64,000 nucleotides of DNA from Membranipora membranacea (GCA_914767715.1 OU612070.1:9813501-9877500); one strand, 5' to 3'. Counted from the first letter of the stretch, positions 10,284 through 21,647 are shown. Numbers and translations are program-made. Notes: generated from the letters alone by a model not told the origin.

Positions 10284-10737
10284 GTTCCTAAAACAATTCT
10301 AGTATTATTTTCCAACCTTTAACCACACTGTCAATCATTTTTCTTGTAGCATGAAACCATCGGTGGGTACTAAATTGTCCATATGATGAGAGCTGAAGAA
10401 AGAGGACTTATCTATTACTCGTCACCAAAGAAGCAGGAAAAAGCAGACACTAGGCTCCCCCTGATTAGTTTGTTAACAAGCCTGCTGTTTCTTCTGATTG
10501 CACCTTATATTTTACAACCAATCTTGTTACAATGAATGGTGAATACGTACTCATGGAGACCATTATTTAAAATAATCCTTAAAGTTGTATTTGAGTTTCT
10601 TGACGACAATCCAAGATCATGACAGTTTAACATTCATCAAGGGTTTTTTCATCACTGTTGTTATATTTGATTGTTAGTCCCCCTGATGAATTAATATTTA
10701 CCTAATTATTGAGAAGTGATTTTCTGTTCTACTTTAG

Positions 10738-10866
10738 TTTTAGGATTAGGGGAGAAATCAAAGGGAGTTAATCGGAAGATCACCCGAGTTGATGATCCCA
10801 AAACTTACGTGTGACTGTATTATGATGGACTATTCAAGTCAGCTGTTGAGTAACTACCGTTCTTTG
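10738..10866 (+). CDS. Paralogous exon P3, copy 1
   Basis: A TTCTACTTTAG acceptor and a TTTG|gtgaga donor frame exactly 129 nt in all copies. The phase-2 frame reads LGLGEKSKGVNRKITRVDD then PKTYV and TGA. The same frame then runs on as LYYDGLFKSAVE; copy 1 has TAA after this point, while copies 2 and 3 stay open to the donor in phase 1. The simplest reading is a terminal exon ending at the TGA. The relation to P2 shows local exon duplication. Confidence 0.35.
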
Positions 10867-11010
10867 GTGAGAAACTTATTACTTTTATGGTTAATGGTAG
10901 TATATATTCCATTATCATCCACTGATAATCATCATGAAAAAAGTTGGGCAGGCAGAGTTAAGAGTAATGAAATTCGAGATTGGAGCAAGAAACCTTTTAA
11001 AATTTGGTAA
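10825..11010 (+). CDS. Small signal-anchor ORF, copy 1
   Basis: In another frame of the same stretch, MDYSSQLLSNYRSLVR is followed by NLLLLWLMVVYIPLSS, a strong hydrophobic segment, and a basic tail with KSWAGRVKSNEIRDWSK. An ATG further up (10792) is in frame. A gtaatt donor lies at 11007; spliced to the acceptor at 11066 it would end after a few residues (ICLKWR). Copy 2 has a stop in the tail and copy 3 has lost the donor. This competes with the P3 reading. Confidence 0.3.
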   Translation: MDYSSQLLSNYRSLVRNLLLLWLMVVYIPLSSTDNHHEKSWAGRVKSNEIRDWSKKPFKIW

Positions 11011-11066
11011 TTTTTCCCCCCTGTGCTCTGTTATATACCTTGCATCAGTAAATCTTTTTTTCTCAG

Positions 11067-11425
11067 TCTGAAATGGAGGTGACAGCTACTAGCCGCTTCA
11101 CCCAACAAAACCTACTAGCTGAAGAGAGAGGAATCTGTGGAGCAAGACTAAAACTTGATGTAAGACAATACTCGCATCGCAATGATTTGTCTAACACAGT
11201 TTCTCTGTTGCCCACTGAAATGGCTTTTGAGACAACTTGTTTGTTCCAAATTGTTTGATTTGATATTGTAGACTTACAAGATCACTGATTCTTATGGGCT
11301 AATGGTTTAATGTAACCATATTCACGATAAAGGTCTTGCTAACTACTCTTATGCATTACTCAGTAAATAAAAGGTAGCTTTAATTTGTGTTTCAGGTTGA
11401 TCACCATAACAGATGCTTTGTATGA
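11067..11425 (+). CDS. Small two-exon segment, copy 1
   Basis: Exon 11067-11159 lies between TTTTTCTCAG and a gtaaga donor, 31 codons in phase 0, reading SEMEVTATSRFTQQN then LLAEERGICGARLKLD. The next acceptor (GTGTTTCAG, exon from 11396) continues in phase with VDHHNRCFV and a stop. Copy 2 keeps the frame and copy 3 has a TAG at the fourth codon. The preceding exon is not identified. Confidence 0.35.
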
Positions 11426-12009
11426 TGATGACAGCATCAGCAAAGATCAACTCTGCAGATCTGATGGTGCCATAATTCTGGAGATGCCATAAAGCACTCA
11501 CCACCTCATAGTTACGCTGTTTGGTGAGGTACCGTGATACAAATTTAACATTTTTAATTGATTTTTTAAATTTTTGTGCTTGAGACCTCTGACTAAGTGT
11601 AGGGAATGTAACACAAACATCATGCCTCTCTGCAAGTAAAGTAGTTACCCTTCCAGACAAGTATCACCTGAACCCTAATTTTGCTATCAACAAATAGCAA
11701 AATTAGAAGATTTAATATAATTGTTGACCATAAAATGAATCCTCGTAACTATTATCAGTCCAACCAGCTACATTAATTGACTATAGTTAGTTGTATTGAG
11801 AGTGACTTTTAAGACAAGGAGCAGTGTGAGTTCATTGACCTTAGAGAAATTCTTCATACGTAATGAGCAGATACAAACTATCATAGCTTATAACAATCCT
11901 GACTAGATTTGTGAGACCGGTCCTAGGACTTGAGGCAAAACATGACAATGGACGATAAAGTACTGGCGATACAGGATCTGATAAGTTCACACTACAATGC
12001 TGTCATAAT

Positions 12010-12285
12010 CTATGTTAGATGAAACATCTCCTCTCCCCTTTGACTGTCCCAAACTCCCTGCCTCTGCAGTTTCATGTAACTATTTAGAAATGATAGTAGT
12101 TGTGCCCCTGTACACATTAAGGACATAACTCCAAACTCAGATTGTACAACTTGAATTTCCGGGTTTGAAGCAATGAATTTGATTATGCGATAGGACATGC
12201 CTGTGCTAATGTATCCAACATTGCAATTTGTTGGACTCCTCAATGATGTTTGTGTTATAACGCATTGTTGGAGCGTTGCTAACAT
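12010..12285 (-). CDS. 91-residue ORF, minus strand, copy 1
   Basis: A true ATG start, MLATLQQCVITQTSLRSP, and a frame open to TAG in all three units with no length change. Between copies 1 and 2 about half of the differences are silent (six of thirteen by my count), more than expected for a neutral frame. It has no signal peptide, no membrane segment and no recognised motif. It may be a single-exon gene or an internal exon. Confidence 0.35.
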   Translation of the reverse strand: MLATLQQCVITQTSLRSPTNCNVGYISTGMSYRIIKFIASNPEIQVVQSEFGVMSLMCTGAQLLSFLNSYMKLQRQGVWDSQRGEEMFHLT

Positions 12286-14039
12286 GACTTGGTAGCAAGA
12301 TAGTAATTAAAAAAGATAATGAAAGGATATGGATTGATGGAGTTTTAGGGCTTAGCAGCCTTTCTTTTAACCCGTCTTTTCATGAACCAGATGCCAACTG
12401 AATTTAGTTGCAGGAAATCCTACTCATCACTATGGAATTTGCACATCTCTACTTGTCTAAGAGCAATCATACTCGGGACAATGAATCAGTTTTTGTTTCG
12501 ATATTTGTATTAGGTTTCCTATAATCAATATCTTTCCAACTTAGTGTTTAAACATGGCAATTCTATAACTCTCATATTGAATGAACTTAAACAATAAGTG
12601 CAATAATTTTAAGTAGTTAGTGTATATTAATCATCATGTTTGACTCAATTCCCTGTAATTTGAGTTGCTCTCCCTCCTGCCTCCAAACGCAGGGAAAAGA
12701 ATCAAACTTGATCTCTGTTTATTATACCTTACAGTAGGTAGATAACCTCTTATTTATAGTATTTATTTGATCTGTGGATTATTGCGCATTTAAAATTAAA
12801 AAGAAAAGTCCATCTATCATAACCCTATAGATCAGCCAGTCTGTTCCTGTTATACTAGTTGTAGAAGAGGTTACTTATTTGAGGTCTAATAAGACTTGGA
12901 AGTAAACTGCAAGTGATGTTTCCAAGAGATCCTTTGTCAAGTAAATATTTCGCTCTTACTTTCATGGCTTAGAATCAATGTAACAGTCATGCATGTTAAT
13001 CGTGATTTATAGTAGTACTTTGTATCACAGTATAGTTTTAATACAGCTTCCCTCATACAGTATAAACGACATTATTCCAATCAAATGAAAATGTCGAGAG
13101 TTAGTTATTCTCTTCACTTCACTCTTTGCTCATTTTTCATATAAGATTTTAAAATCGAGTCTTTCTAAGCGTCATGCATTTTTCTTTTGGGGAAGAAATG
13201 GTAGATATCTTATCCCATATCTATCTCTACCAGTGCTGCATATGCAGCCGATAAGTTTTCGCATGTCTGGGTTGCTGTTGATGGTTAGCTAACTGCTCTC
13301 ACTAAATTATTATTAGGTTGTGTAATATTCACTGTAGAGGGTCATAATTGCGTACCTGTGCAAAACACGTTGTCAGATGTTCATTTAGGTAGATGCACCT
13401 TGACGTAACAAATATCATTCCCAACGCGCCCCAGCAAACAAGTGGAAATACATTCATAGTAGAAAATACTAAACAGATTTAAAAGGCGATTCTTAAAAGC
13501 AATTTTAAAATATGAAAATAAAGTAAACTTTTTACAGAAAATCTTCCCCTCGGCTTTGAGCAGATAGAAAAAACTACTATCACTAATACTACGTGTCTCA
13601 TGCATGCTGGGATTGGTTCCTGGAAAAATGCGAAGAGCTCCATTCGCATGACAATTGTTTTTGCTATATTGTCATAATAAATTACAAAGGTTAAGGGTTG
13701 CTGAGATGAATTCCTCTTTTAATTACATGCTAATATGATATTACAATATAATTATATATAATAATATAATATGATATGATAATTTTCAGCAAAATCTGAA
13801 ATTTCTGCTGTGGCTGAATCATTCATTGACGCCAGCATTGTCTTGAAGCCTGTGCGTTTTTAGAATACTGGATAATTACTAATATAATCCATATTGATAT
13901 CATGTCTTGCTGTTATTTCTGATTCCTTCCGTGCATGTTGATGATATTTGTTGTATTATGTGTTGATTGATTATAAATGTATCGAAATGATATATGGTAC
14001 TGTTATGATAATTTAACCAATATGCGAGGGTAGATACGG
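12286..14039. other. AT-rich stretch without a supported gene, copy 1
   Basis: Only isolated frames occur, such as 13381-13605 on the minus strand, which is not kept in copy 2. The part from about 13037 to 14039 is missing from copy 3. Confidence 0.6.
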
Positions 14040-17000
14040 CGATGACATTCCTGTGTCACATTTAAACGACCTGCTGTTCAAACCAGATTTTTCCACATTT
14101 TGTTGGTTATATGAACTGTTACCATCACTTTTACCCAATATTAACTGTCAGCAGTTCACTATGAACTTTGAACACAAATGATTGTTTCATGAGATTCAAA
14201 ACGAAACTCTTCTGGTGCCATACGGTCATGGATATTGGTAGCTGCGTCGGCACCTGCTCAACGTTCAAAACACAAAAATGTAGGATAGATATTGATTCAA
14301 TTCACCTAGGTTAGCTCCTAGAAGGGGAAACAATGGAAACCAATCATTTAGAAATATTCAGGCCAAGTATCTCATAACCGTGGACCAAAGGGGTTGCCGC
14401 TCTTATCGAATACCGCACAACCATTGCTGTGCTACATAAATAGTCACCAGATAGGCTGCAAGTAAAAATGGCCAGTGATTGGTCAATCGGTTTACCAATG
14501 GCAAGAGACCAGTGTCCCAGACACTGCCACCGCAGCAGCTGTTTCTCAGGGATGGCATGCCAACTTGGCTCAACTAGCCAGTTTACCTTAGTCAGGTAAC
14601 TGGCCATATGTACATTCGAAATTCACCTTTTGTTGAATTTAGTAATGTAGCCTTCTTGCTATTCAACAACGATGGTGTCTGGTGACGATCAATCATTTAA
14701 CCAGAAGCAAAACTCCTGTGACCCAGTTACTACCACTTCAGCAGCTACTTCTCAGCTGATTGTGAACCACAGTACTTCAACCTGTGGTGTCATAGTTTCT
14801 AGGAGAGGGAGATAGGTCACTAGTCACCACTGCAGATAAGCTGTCCTTGCCTGTTACGCAGCCTTCCATGAAAGCTAGGAGAGTACTCTGGTGTTTGAGG
14901 AAAGCGAGTTGGAGTTGAGGCAAGCAGAACAAAATACCCAGAAGATAAGGCACCATCTGCTGCGGTTATAGCGCCAGCAGATGAAGAGGAAGAGGGTGTG
15001 CAACGTCCATCAGAGAGAACAGAGACAGACAGACAGATCCCTGCACGCAGGTTACCTGCTGCTTGGAGAGTACCTGGGCATGCAGGGGGTGGTTTCAATA
15101 ATGATGCAGTTTAATGTCTGCTTAATATTTTTTAGCAGGCATTTAGCTGGAGTTATGCGAGATATTGGCTGCCACTTATCCATGTTTCAATTAGCCGGCT
15201 ACCGAATGTCATAAACTAGGCTGATTTATAGAAAGGGCCCCTGCTATAACTCATTCTAGTAGATTCATATTCGTTGTGGAAAAGCCCTCTATTATCACTG
15301 AGCACAGCAGAGTTTTTGTGTCTGTGAATTTTTATGTTTATTGATCACTGCAGATTGATAACACTCTGATGAGTCTTTATTTATATCATATACTCAATTA
15401 TTTTATACAGCATACACATGGTTCTATCAACTGAAATTTCATTGCATAACGTGTATTATTTGATCTGATTTACAAAGATAAAAATAGTATAGCGTAAAAA
15501 TTATTCAATAAAATTAAAAAAATATCATCACCCGATCAGCATTAGGCATCAGTTTCAGACCATATTCCCATATTTGATGAAGAGACATCTGCTGGCTAGT
15601 GCAGTGCATTGGGGTATGGTTGAGCTGTTGTTGCTGCCCAGTTTTGATCTGCAAGGTCTGCATGAGGACGACTCAGGAAGCAGGTGTTTATGCATGTCTC
15701 AATTCTTCTGGCAGTATGTGACACATATCATCTGCAAAATCTGTTGAAGAATAATTATAAATGTCAGGAATTCTCTCTTGCTGAGGTGCCTGAAACAGTC
15801 GGAAAAATTCGTATGATGGCAGGTTAAAGCAAAATAATTCCGTTGAAAATAGCCAATCTCAATCACTTCACATTTATGACAATTATCTTATTAGCTTAAC
15901 CCTGGTCAAGTAAACATAACCCTATGTTTTTTGCAGGCATAGCAAGTCAATTTAGCTGAACTCGATGAAATTCCAAAGTTCCTTCCAGTTATACTTTTAA
16001 GTGAATGTGACAAGATGGCTTCCAATGTGACTCGACGACCACAGTGTGTTTGTCACAGAGCAATGTACTTCATTTTGTGTGTAATGCCAAGTCAAGCTGC
16101 CTCTACCACCGGGATTGAGTCCCAATTCTGCTAGGCATTTGCGAATAGAGCGCAGGTTCGCATATAACTCTCACTGATGAGTCAAAGATGTCGTTGAAAA
16201 AATAATTAAAATAGCAACAATTTTCTCTTGTCTAGGCAGTTTACCGTAAGTGAAAAAACTGGCCATTTGTACCGTCAAGTTTCACCTTTCGATGAATTTA
16301 AAAATGGGGCCTCCTTGCAATACGACGACGATGGTGTCTGGTGACGATCAATCATTTAACCAGAAGCAAGACACTTCAGCAGCTACTTCTCAGCTGATTG
16401 TGAACCAAAGTACTTCAACCTGTGCCGTCATAGTTTCTAGGAGAGGGAGATAAGTCACTAATCACCACTGCAGATAAGCTGTCCTTGCCTAATATGCAGC
16501 ATTCCATGAAAGTTAGGAGAGTACTCTGGTGTTTGAGGAAAGCGAGTTGAAGTTGAGGCAAGCAGAACAAAATACCCAGAAGATAAGGTACCATCTGCTG
16601 TGGTTATATCGCCAGCGGAGGAAGAGGGCGTGCAACGTCGATCAGAGAAAACAAGGACACACAGACAGATCCCTGCACGCAGGAAACCTGCTGTTTGGAG
16701 AGAACCTGGTCATGCAGAGGGTGGTTTCAATAAGGGTGAAGTTTAATGTCTGCTTAATATCATTTAGCAGGCATTTAGCTGAAGTTTTGCGAGATATTAG
16801 CTGCCACTTATCCATGTTTCAATTAGCCGGCTAACGAATATCATAAACTAGGCTGTGTTATAGAAAGGGCCCCTGCTGTAACTCATCCTATTGGATTGAT
16901 ATTCGTTGTTGAAAAGCCCTCTATTATCACTGAGCACGGCAGAGTTTTTGTGTCTGTGAATTTTTGAGTTTATTGATCACTGCAGATTGATAACACTCTG

Positions 17001-17281
17001 ATGAGTCTTCATTTATATCATATAATCAATTATCTTGTATGGCATACACATGATGCTAACTGAAAATTCATTGAAAATGTATACTATTTGATCTGATTTA
17101 CAAAAAGCATAATAGTATAGTGTAAAAATTATTTAATAAAATTAAAAAAATATCATCACCAAATCAGCTTTAGGCATCAGTTTCAGACCATATTCCCATA
17201 TTTGATGAAGAGACATCTGCTGGCTAGTGCAGTGTTATGGGGTATGATTTGGCTGTTGTTGCTGCCCAGTTTTGATCTGCG
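14040..17281 (+). repeat. Internal repeat dimer 1 (r1+r2), copy 1
   Basis: Two related blocks, r1 (14040-15650) and r2 (15651-17281), each contain GATGGTGTCTGGTGAC followed by a purine-rich stretch and end in TTGCTGCCCAGTTTTGATCT. r1 carries an ORF 14672-14815 (MVSGDDQSFNQKQNSCDPVT, ending SRRGR) and r2 a matching one from 16331 to 16453. Further frames in the purine-rich part look protein-like in three registers at once (acidic EEEEG, basic RQRRKR), so none is called as coding. A CATAAATA box lies about 30 bp before an ATG at 14468. Confidence 0.8.
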
Positions 17282-17710
17282 TTGTTTGCAAGGGTAGATA
17301 CAGCAAGGACATCCCGGTGTCACTTAAAAATGTGTCTTTGTTCAAACCCTGATTTTTCCACGTTGCGTTGGTTATATAAACGTGAACATTACTCTTATCC
17401 AGCTCTTCATTGTCAGCAGTTCACTTTGAATGTTGAACATAAATAAATAAATTATGATATTCAAAGCAAAACTCTTCTGGTGCCATACTGTCATGTTTCC
17501 TCACCAAATGGTTGCTGCACCCGCGGCTGTTTGCCCGTCAAAACACAAAAATGTAGGATAGATATTGATTCAACTCACCCAGTTAAGCTCCTTAAATGGG
17601 AAACAATGGACACCCATCATTTGGAAATATACAGACCAAGTATCTCATAACTTTGAACTGAAGGTGTTGCCTTGCTTGATCGAAGGCAGCAAGGACAACC
17701 ATTGATGTGC

Positions 17711-17720
17711 TATATAAATA
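17711..17720 (+). promoter_or_regulatory. TATA box in r3, copy 1
   Basis: TATATAAATA lies 37 bp upstream of an ATG at 17747 (frame MTSDGSFGLPAARDL, then a stop). The box is kept at 38789 and 63846, and as CATAAATA in the r1 blocks. It could drive transcription of the repeat. Confidence 0.4.
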
Positions 17721-17830
17721 GACACCAGACAAGCTTGCAAGAAAACATGACCAGTGACGGGTCATTTGGTTTACCAGCAGCAAGAGACCTGTGATCCAGT
17801 CACTGCCACCTCAGCAGCTGTTTCTCAGAA

Positions 17831-18054
17831 CCCCTGTTTATGACAAAACAGAGGGTGGGCTGCCCCTAAAGAGGGCAAAGTTGCCCGGAGTCCTCATACT
17901 GACAGTGTGATACATCCTAGTAAACTAGAATGCATCCTAGAGGTGAGGCCATGGTGGACCTCCTAATCGTAAGTGTGCAGCAAGCTGCCAGAAACTGAAA
18001 CAGGCACTAATCAGCCATTGGCAGTGACACTTTGATCTTAGCCAATAGGCCGAG
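17831..18054 (-). mobile_element. U2 snRNA-derived retroposon, first of a tandem pair
   Basis: The minus strand begins CTTCTCGGCCTATTGGCTAA and continues GATCAAAGTG, which matches the conserved 5' end of U2 snRNA including the branch-point recognition region. The following 190 or so bases are mostly not U2. The element is flanked by AGCTGTTTCTCAGAA on both sides, a target-site duplication. The r1 block has the same site without the insert. These are marks of LINE-mediated retroposition. Confidence 0.75.
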
Positions 18055-18070
18055 AAGCTGTTTCTCAGAA

Positions 18071-18298
18071 GCCCTGTTTATGACAAAACAGAGGGTGGGC
18101 TGCCCCTAACGAGGGACGCAAGTTGCCCGAAGTCCTCATACTGACAGTGTGATACATCCTAGTAAACTAGAATGCATCCTAGAGGTGAGGCCTTGGTGGA
18201 CCTCCTAATCGTGAGTGTGCAGCAAGCTGCCAGAAACTGAAACAGGCACTAATCAGCCATTGGCCATTGGACACTTTGATCTTAGTCAATAGGCCGTG
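18071..18298 (-). mobile_element. U2 snRNA-derived retroposon, second of a tandem pair
   Basis: This is almost identical to the preceding element and separated from it by one copy of the target-site repeat. Its U2-like start reads CTTCACGGCCTATTGACTAA, with two changes. Copy 2 of the big unit has only one element at this site. The pair probably arose by unequal exchange between the flanking direct repeats. Confidence 0.75.
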
Positions 18299-19936
18299 AA
18301 GCTGTTTCTCAGAAGCAAATCACGCTGATTTTTCAATGCACAGCATGCCAACTTAGCTCAACAAGCCATATGTAGCTTTCGGTGAATTTAATAATGTAGC
18401 CTCTAGACTCCAAAACAATGGTGTCTGGTGACAATTAATCAGTTAAGCAAAAGCAAGAAACCTGTGACCCAGTAACTACCACTCTAGCAGCTACTTTTCA
18501 GCTGATTGTGAACCACAGTACTTCAACCTGTGGTGTCATAGTTTCTAGCAGAGGAAGATAAGTCACTAGTCACCACTGCAGATAAGCTGTCTTTGCCTAA
18601 TAGGCAGCCTTCCATGAAAGTTAGGAGAGTACTCTGGTGTTTGAGGAAAGCGAGTTGGAGTTGAGGCAAGCAGAAAAAAAATCCAGAAGCAAAGGCACCA
18701 TCTGCTGCGGTTATTTTGCCAGCGGAGGAAGAGGAAGAGGAAGCGGATGTGTAACGCCCATCAGAGGGAACAAGGACACACAGGCAGATTACTGCGCGCA
18801 TGAAACCTGCTGCTTAGAGAGAACCCAGTCATACAGAGGGTGGTTTCAATAAGGATGCTTTTAAATGTCTGCTTAATATTATTTAGCAGGCATTAAGCTG
18901 AGGTTATGCGAGATATTAGCTGCCACTTATCCATGTTTCAATTAGCCAGCTATCAAAATTCATAAACTAGGCTGAGTTATAAATAGGGCCACTGCTGTAA
19001 CTCATCCTAGTAGATTGATATTCATTGTGGAAAGGCCCTCTATTATCACTGAGCACGGCAGAGTTCTTGTGTCTGTGAATTTTTGTGTCTATTGATCACT
19101 GCAGAGTGATAACACTCTGATGAGTCTGTATTTATATCATATACTCAATTATCTTATACAGCATACACATGATGTTAACTGAAAATTCATTGCAAAACGT
19201 GAATTATTTTATCTGATTTACAAAAATAAAAATAGTATAGCGTAAAAACTATTTAATAAAATTCAAAAAATATCATCACCCAATCAGCATTAGGCATCAG
19301 TTTCAGACCATATTCCCATATTTGATGAAGAGGCATCTGCCGGCTAGTGCAGTGTTATAGGGTATGGTTTAGCTGTTGTTGCTGCCCAGTTTTGATCTGC
19401 AAGGTCTGCATGAGGACGACTCTGGAAGCAGGTGTTTATGCATGTCTCAATTCGTCTGGCAGTATATAACACATATCATCTGAAGAATCTTGAAATATAA
19501 TTATAAATGTCAGCGATTCATTCTTGCTGAGCTGCTTGAAACAATTGGAAAACTTTGTGTGATGGCAGGTTAAAGCAACATAACTCCGGTGAAAATAGCC
19601 AATCTCAATCACTTCACATTTATGACAATTATCTTATTACCTTAAGCGTGGTCAAGTAAACATATCCCTATATTTTTTGCAGGCATAGGCAAGTCGCTTT
19701 AGTTCAACTCCATAAAATTGCAGGTCCCTTACAAATATAATTTTAAGTGAATATGACAAGATGGCTTCCAGTGCACTTCATTTTGTGTGGAATGCCAAGT
19801 CAACCTGCCTCTACCACCGGGATCGAGTCCCATTCTGGTAGGCATCTGCAAATATATATACTTTTGGTGGCAACCAAAGTCATCTCATTCGAAATGTTTT
19901 GCACTCAAAGCCAGAAAAGAATTTTTTAAAACGAAA

Positions 19937-20098
19937 ATGAAACAGAAAGGAAATAATATCATCAATGATGTTGGTCAAGTTGATAATATATGGTTGAATA
20001 GTAAAGTTTTGAATGTGCTGAACTTCTCTTTAGATCTCAAATGTAGTGGTAAAGAATTGTATGCAGCAGAAACTTTGTATCATAAATTATCAGTATGA
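19937..20098 (+). CDS. 53-residue ORF, copy 1
   Basis: MKQKGNNIINDVGQVDNIWL onward, ending ETLYHKLSV. The frame extends a further 50 codons upstream without an ATG, so it may be an exon. Copy 2 (40764-40925) differs by only two bases over 162, one silent. No motif is recognised. Confidence 0.3.
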   Translation: MKQKGNNIINDVGQVDNIWLNSKVLNVLNFSLDLKCSGKELYAAETLYHKLSV

Positions 20099-20433
20099 TA
20101 TAAAAGTAAATGTTTATCACCAAAATTGAACTTGGTAGTGTTTTTAAAATCTCTATAAATAAATGGAGGTGTCAAAAAATTGTTTATCTTATGCGCAAAA
20201 AGTGATGGAATAACAAACAAGCTTAGGAAGAGGTTCCAATCGATCGAAGTGACAGCTTCTTGGTCATAGTTGTACATCTCTCCTGTGCAGCAGTATATAT
20301 ACACTTAGTGGCCGGAGATGAATAGCTGTAACATGCATATCGTGCCTCTTTGTCATTATTTAAAAAAAGCCATGAAGGTGCTTTGTAATGTAGCAGATAG
20401 CTGAGTGAATTAATTTTCTATTGTATCATTTAG

Positions 20434-20586
20434 ATGATCCAATGGTATTTTGGGGATATTATGTCGTATCTGTTCACCCAACAGGACAACGGCCGCATAG
20501 ATGGGAATAGATGCGAAATGTCGTATCTGTTTCCATCTGAGATATATAAAATTCATGTTCGTGTATGTCATAACAAAGCATTGTGA
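20434..20586 (+). CDS. 50-residue ORF after a possible acceptor, copy 1
   Basis: After TATCATTTAG the frame reads MIQWYFGDIMSYLFTQQ, ending VRVCHNKAL. Copy 2 keeps the frame with silent or conservative changes over most of it, but has TAA at the third codon. A minus-strand frame over the same bases is also open in both copies, so the strand is uncertain. Confidence 0.2.
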   Translation: MIQWYFGDIMSYLFTQQDNGRIDGNRCEMSYLFPSEIYKIHVRVCHNKAL

Positions 20587-20872
20587 TCTATTGTGTTGTT
20601 CAGGTGCTGTCTGTATAAAGTCATTATTATGCCTACTTGACAATAGGTGGATATTCCATATTATATAACGACTTGAAAAATATTATATTGAAATTATATC
20701 AATATGATCAAAATATGATCGTATTTAATGCTAGTTTGATAATGTAAAGTTTATGATGTTAGTCTAGAATTCTGTGCAATTGTGACATGTTGTGAGCAAT
20801 GTATTTATATAACTTAGTTGTGATTACAGACAAACTGCTCAATAATATACATACTTATAAAACGAACATCAA

Positions 20873-21056
20873 AAAATAAAATAGAATAAAATAAAATAAA
20901 ATAAAATAAAATAAAATAAAATAAAATAAAATAAAATAAAATAAAAGTAAAGTAAAGTAAAATAAAGTAAAGTAAATTAAAGTAGAGTAAAGTAAAGTAA
21001 AGTTAAATAAAATAAAATAAAATTTAAATTCAAATTGAATCAAAATTAAAATAAAT
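20873..21056. repeat. AAAAT/AAAGT microsatellite, copy 1
   Basis: A long run of AAAAT pentamers grading into AAAGT. Copy 2 has a shorter, rearranged version at 41934-42106. Confidence 0.97.
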
Positions 21057-21647
21057 ATAAATAAGAAACATAATATGGGGGTAGAATTAGCTGAGTAGTG
21101 AGCATCCTTGCAAAAGGTGGCGGTGGTCTTATCATGCTCGTACCCACCTGGTCTGGTATGACATTCGTGTCAGAATAAGGTCTACATACTGGAAGTTTCC
21201 TGTGAAAGATGTTCTCTGTCAAATAATGTATATGCTTCTTTCTCCCTCGAAGCCCCAGCATGGGAGGTAGGAATTAAACAACAACAGGTCAATGACTGTA
21301 TAATGCATACAACAAAATAAGAGAAAAAAATAGTCTAAGGAAGTGATTCTGAGACAAGTCAGATTTTTGGGAGGGCAATGAATCCCTCTAGGAGCTCATT
21401 GGAGAAAAGGGATACTGTTTAAACTGAGATAAATACTGGATAAATTTAGTAGACAACTCTTACTGACACACTGACTACATTGACTGACACTATCCCATCC
21501 TCCCTGGACTGATTCTACAAATTGTTTTATTTTCAAACCATTTGCGCTTTAGTTACTCACCTGAATCCATAAGCCCCCCTAAGAAGTCACTCCAGATCAC
21601 TCAACGACCACAATCATAGTCTTTGACTTTTTATTGTTTATATTATT
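21057..21647. other. Stretch without a supported gene, copy 1
   Basis: There are short frames only. The sequence is well conserved in copy 2 (42107-42683), but there is no coding signature. Confidence 0.5.

Larger units (their letters stand above)
17282..20230 (+). repeat. Internal repeat dimer 2 (r3+r4), copy 1
   Basis: r3 (17282-19399) starts like r1 (GGGTAGATAC, then the TTCAAACC and TTTTTCCAC blocks) and r4 (19400 on) starts like r2 (AAGGTCTGCATGAGGACGAC), so the four blocks are a duplicated dimer. r3 holds the U2-derived retroposon. The small ORFs of r1 and r2 are broken in r3 by a TAA seven codons in and by a one-base loss further on. Confidence 0.75.

Noticed and set aside
10812-10814. 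TGA in exon P3 as a selenocysteine codon
   Set aside because: No SECIS-like element was recognised. A normal stop in a terminal exon explains the data.
11349-11660. 103-codon minus-strand frame in copies 1 and 2
   Set aside because: It begins with TTG, is shifted in copy 3, and overlaps a better supported plus-strand acceptor.
14820-15098. Serine-rich minus-strand frame repeated in most r blocks
   Set aside because: It is the complement of the GAGGAA-rich stretch. All three registers stay open there, and the frame is broken in several blocks.
17831-18298. Functional U2 snRNA gene
   Set aside because: Only about the first 30 bases match U2; the Sm site and the 3' half are absent.
20855-21043. 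Low-complexity F/Y/L-rich minus-strand frame
   Set aside because: It is the AAAAT microsatellite.
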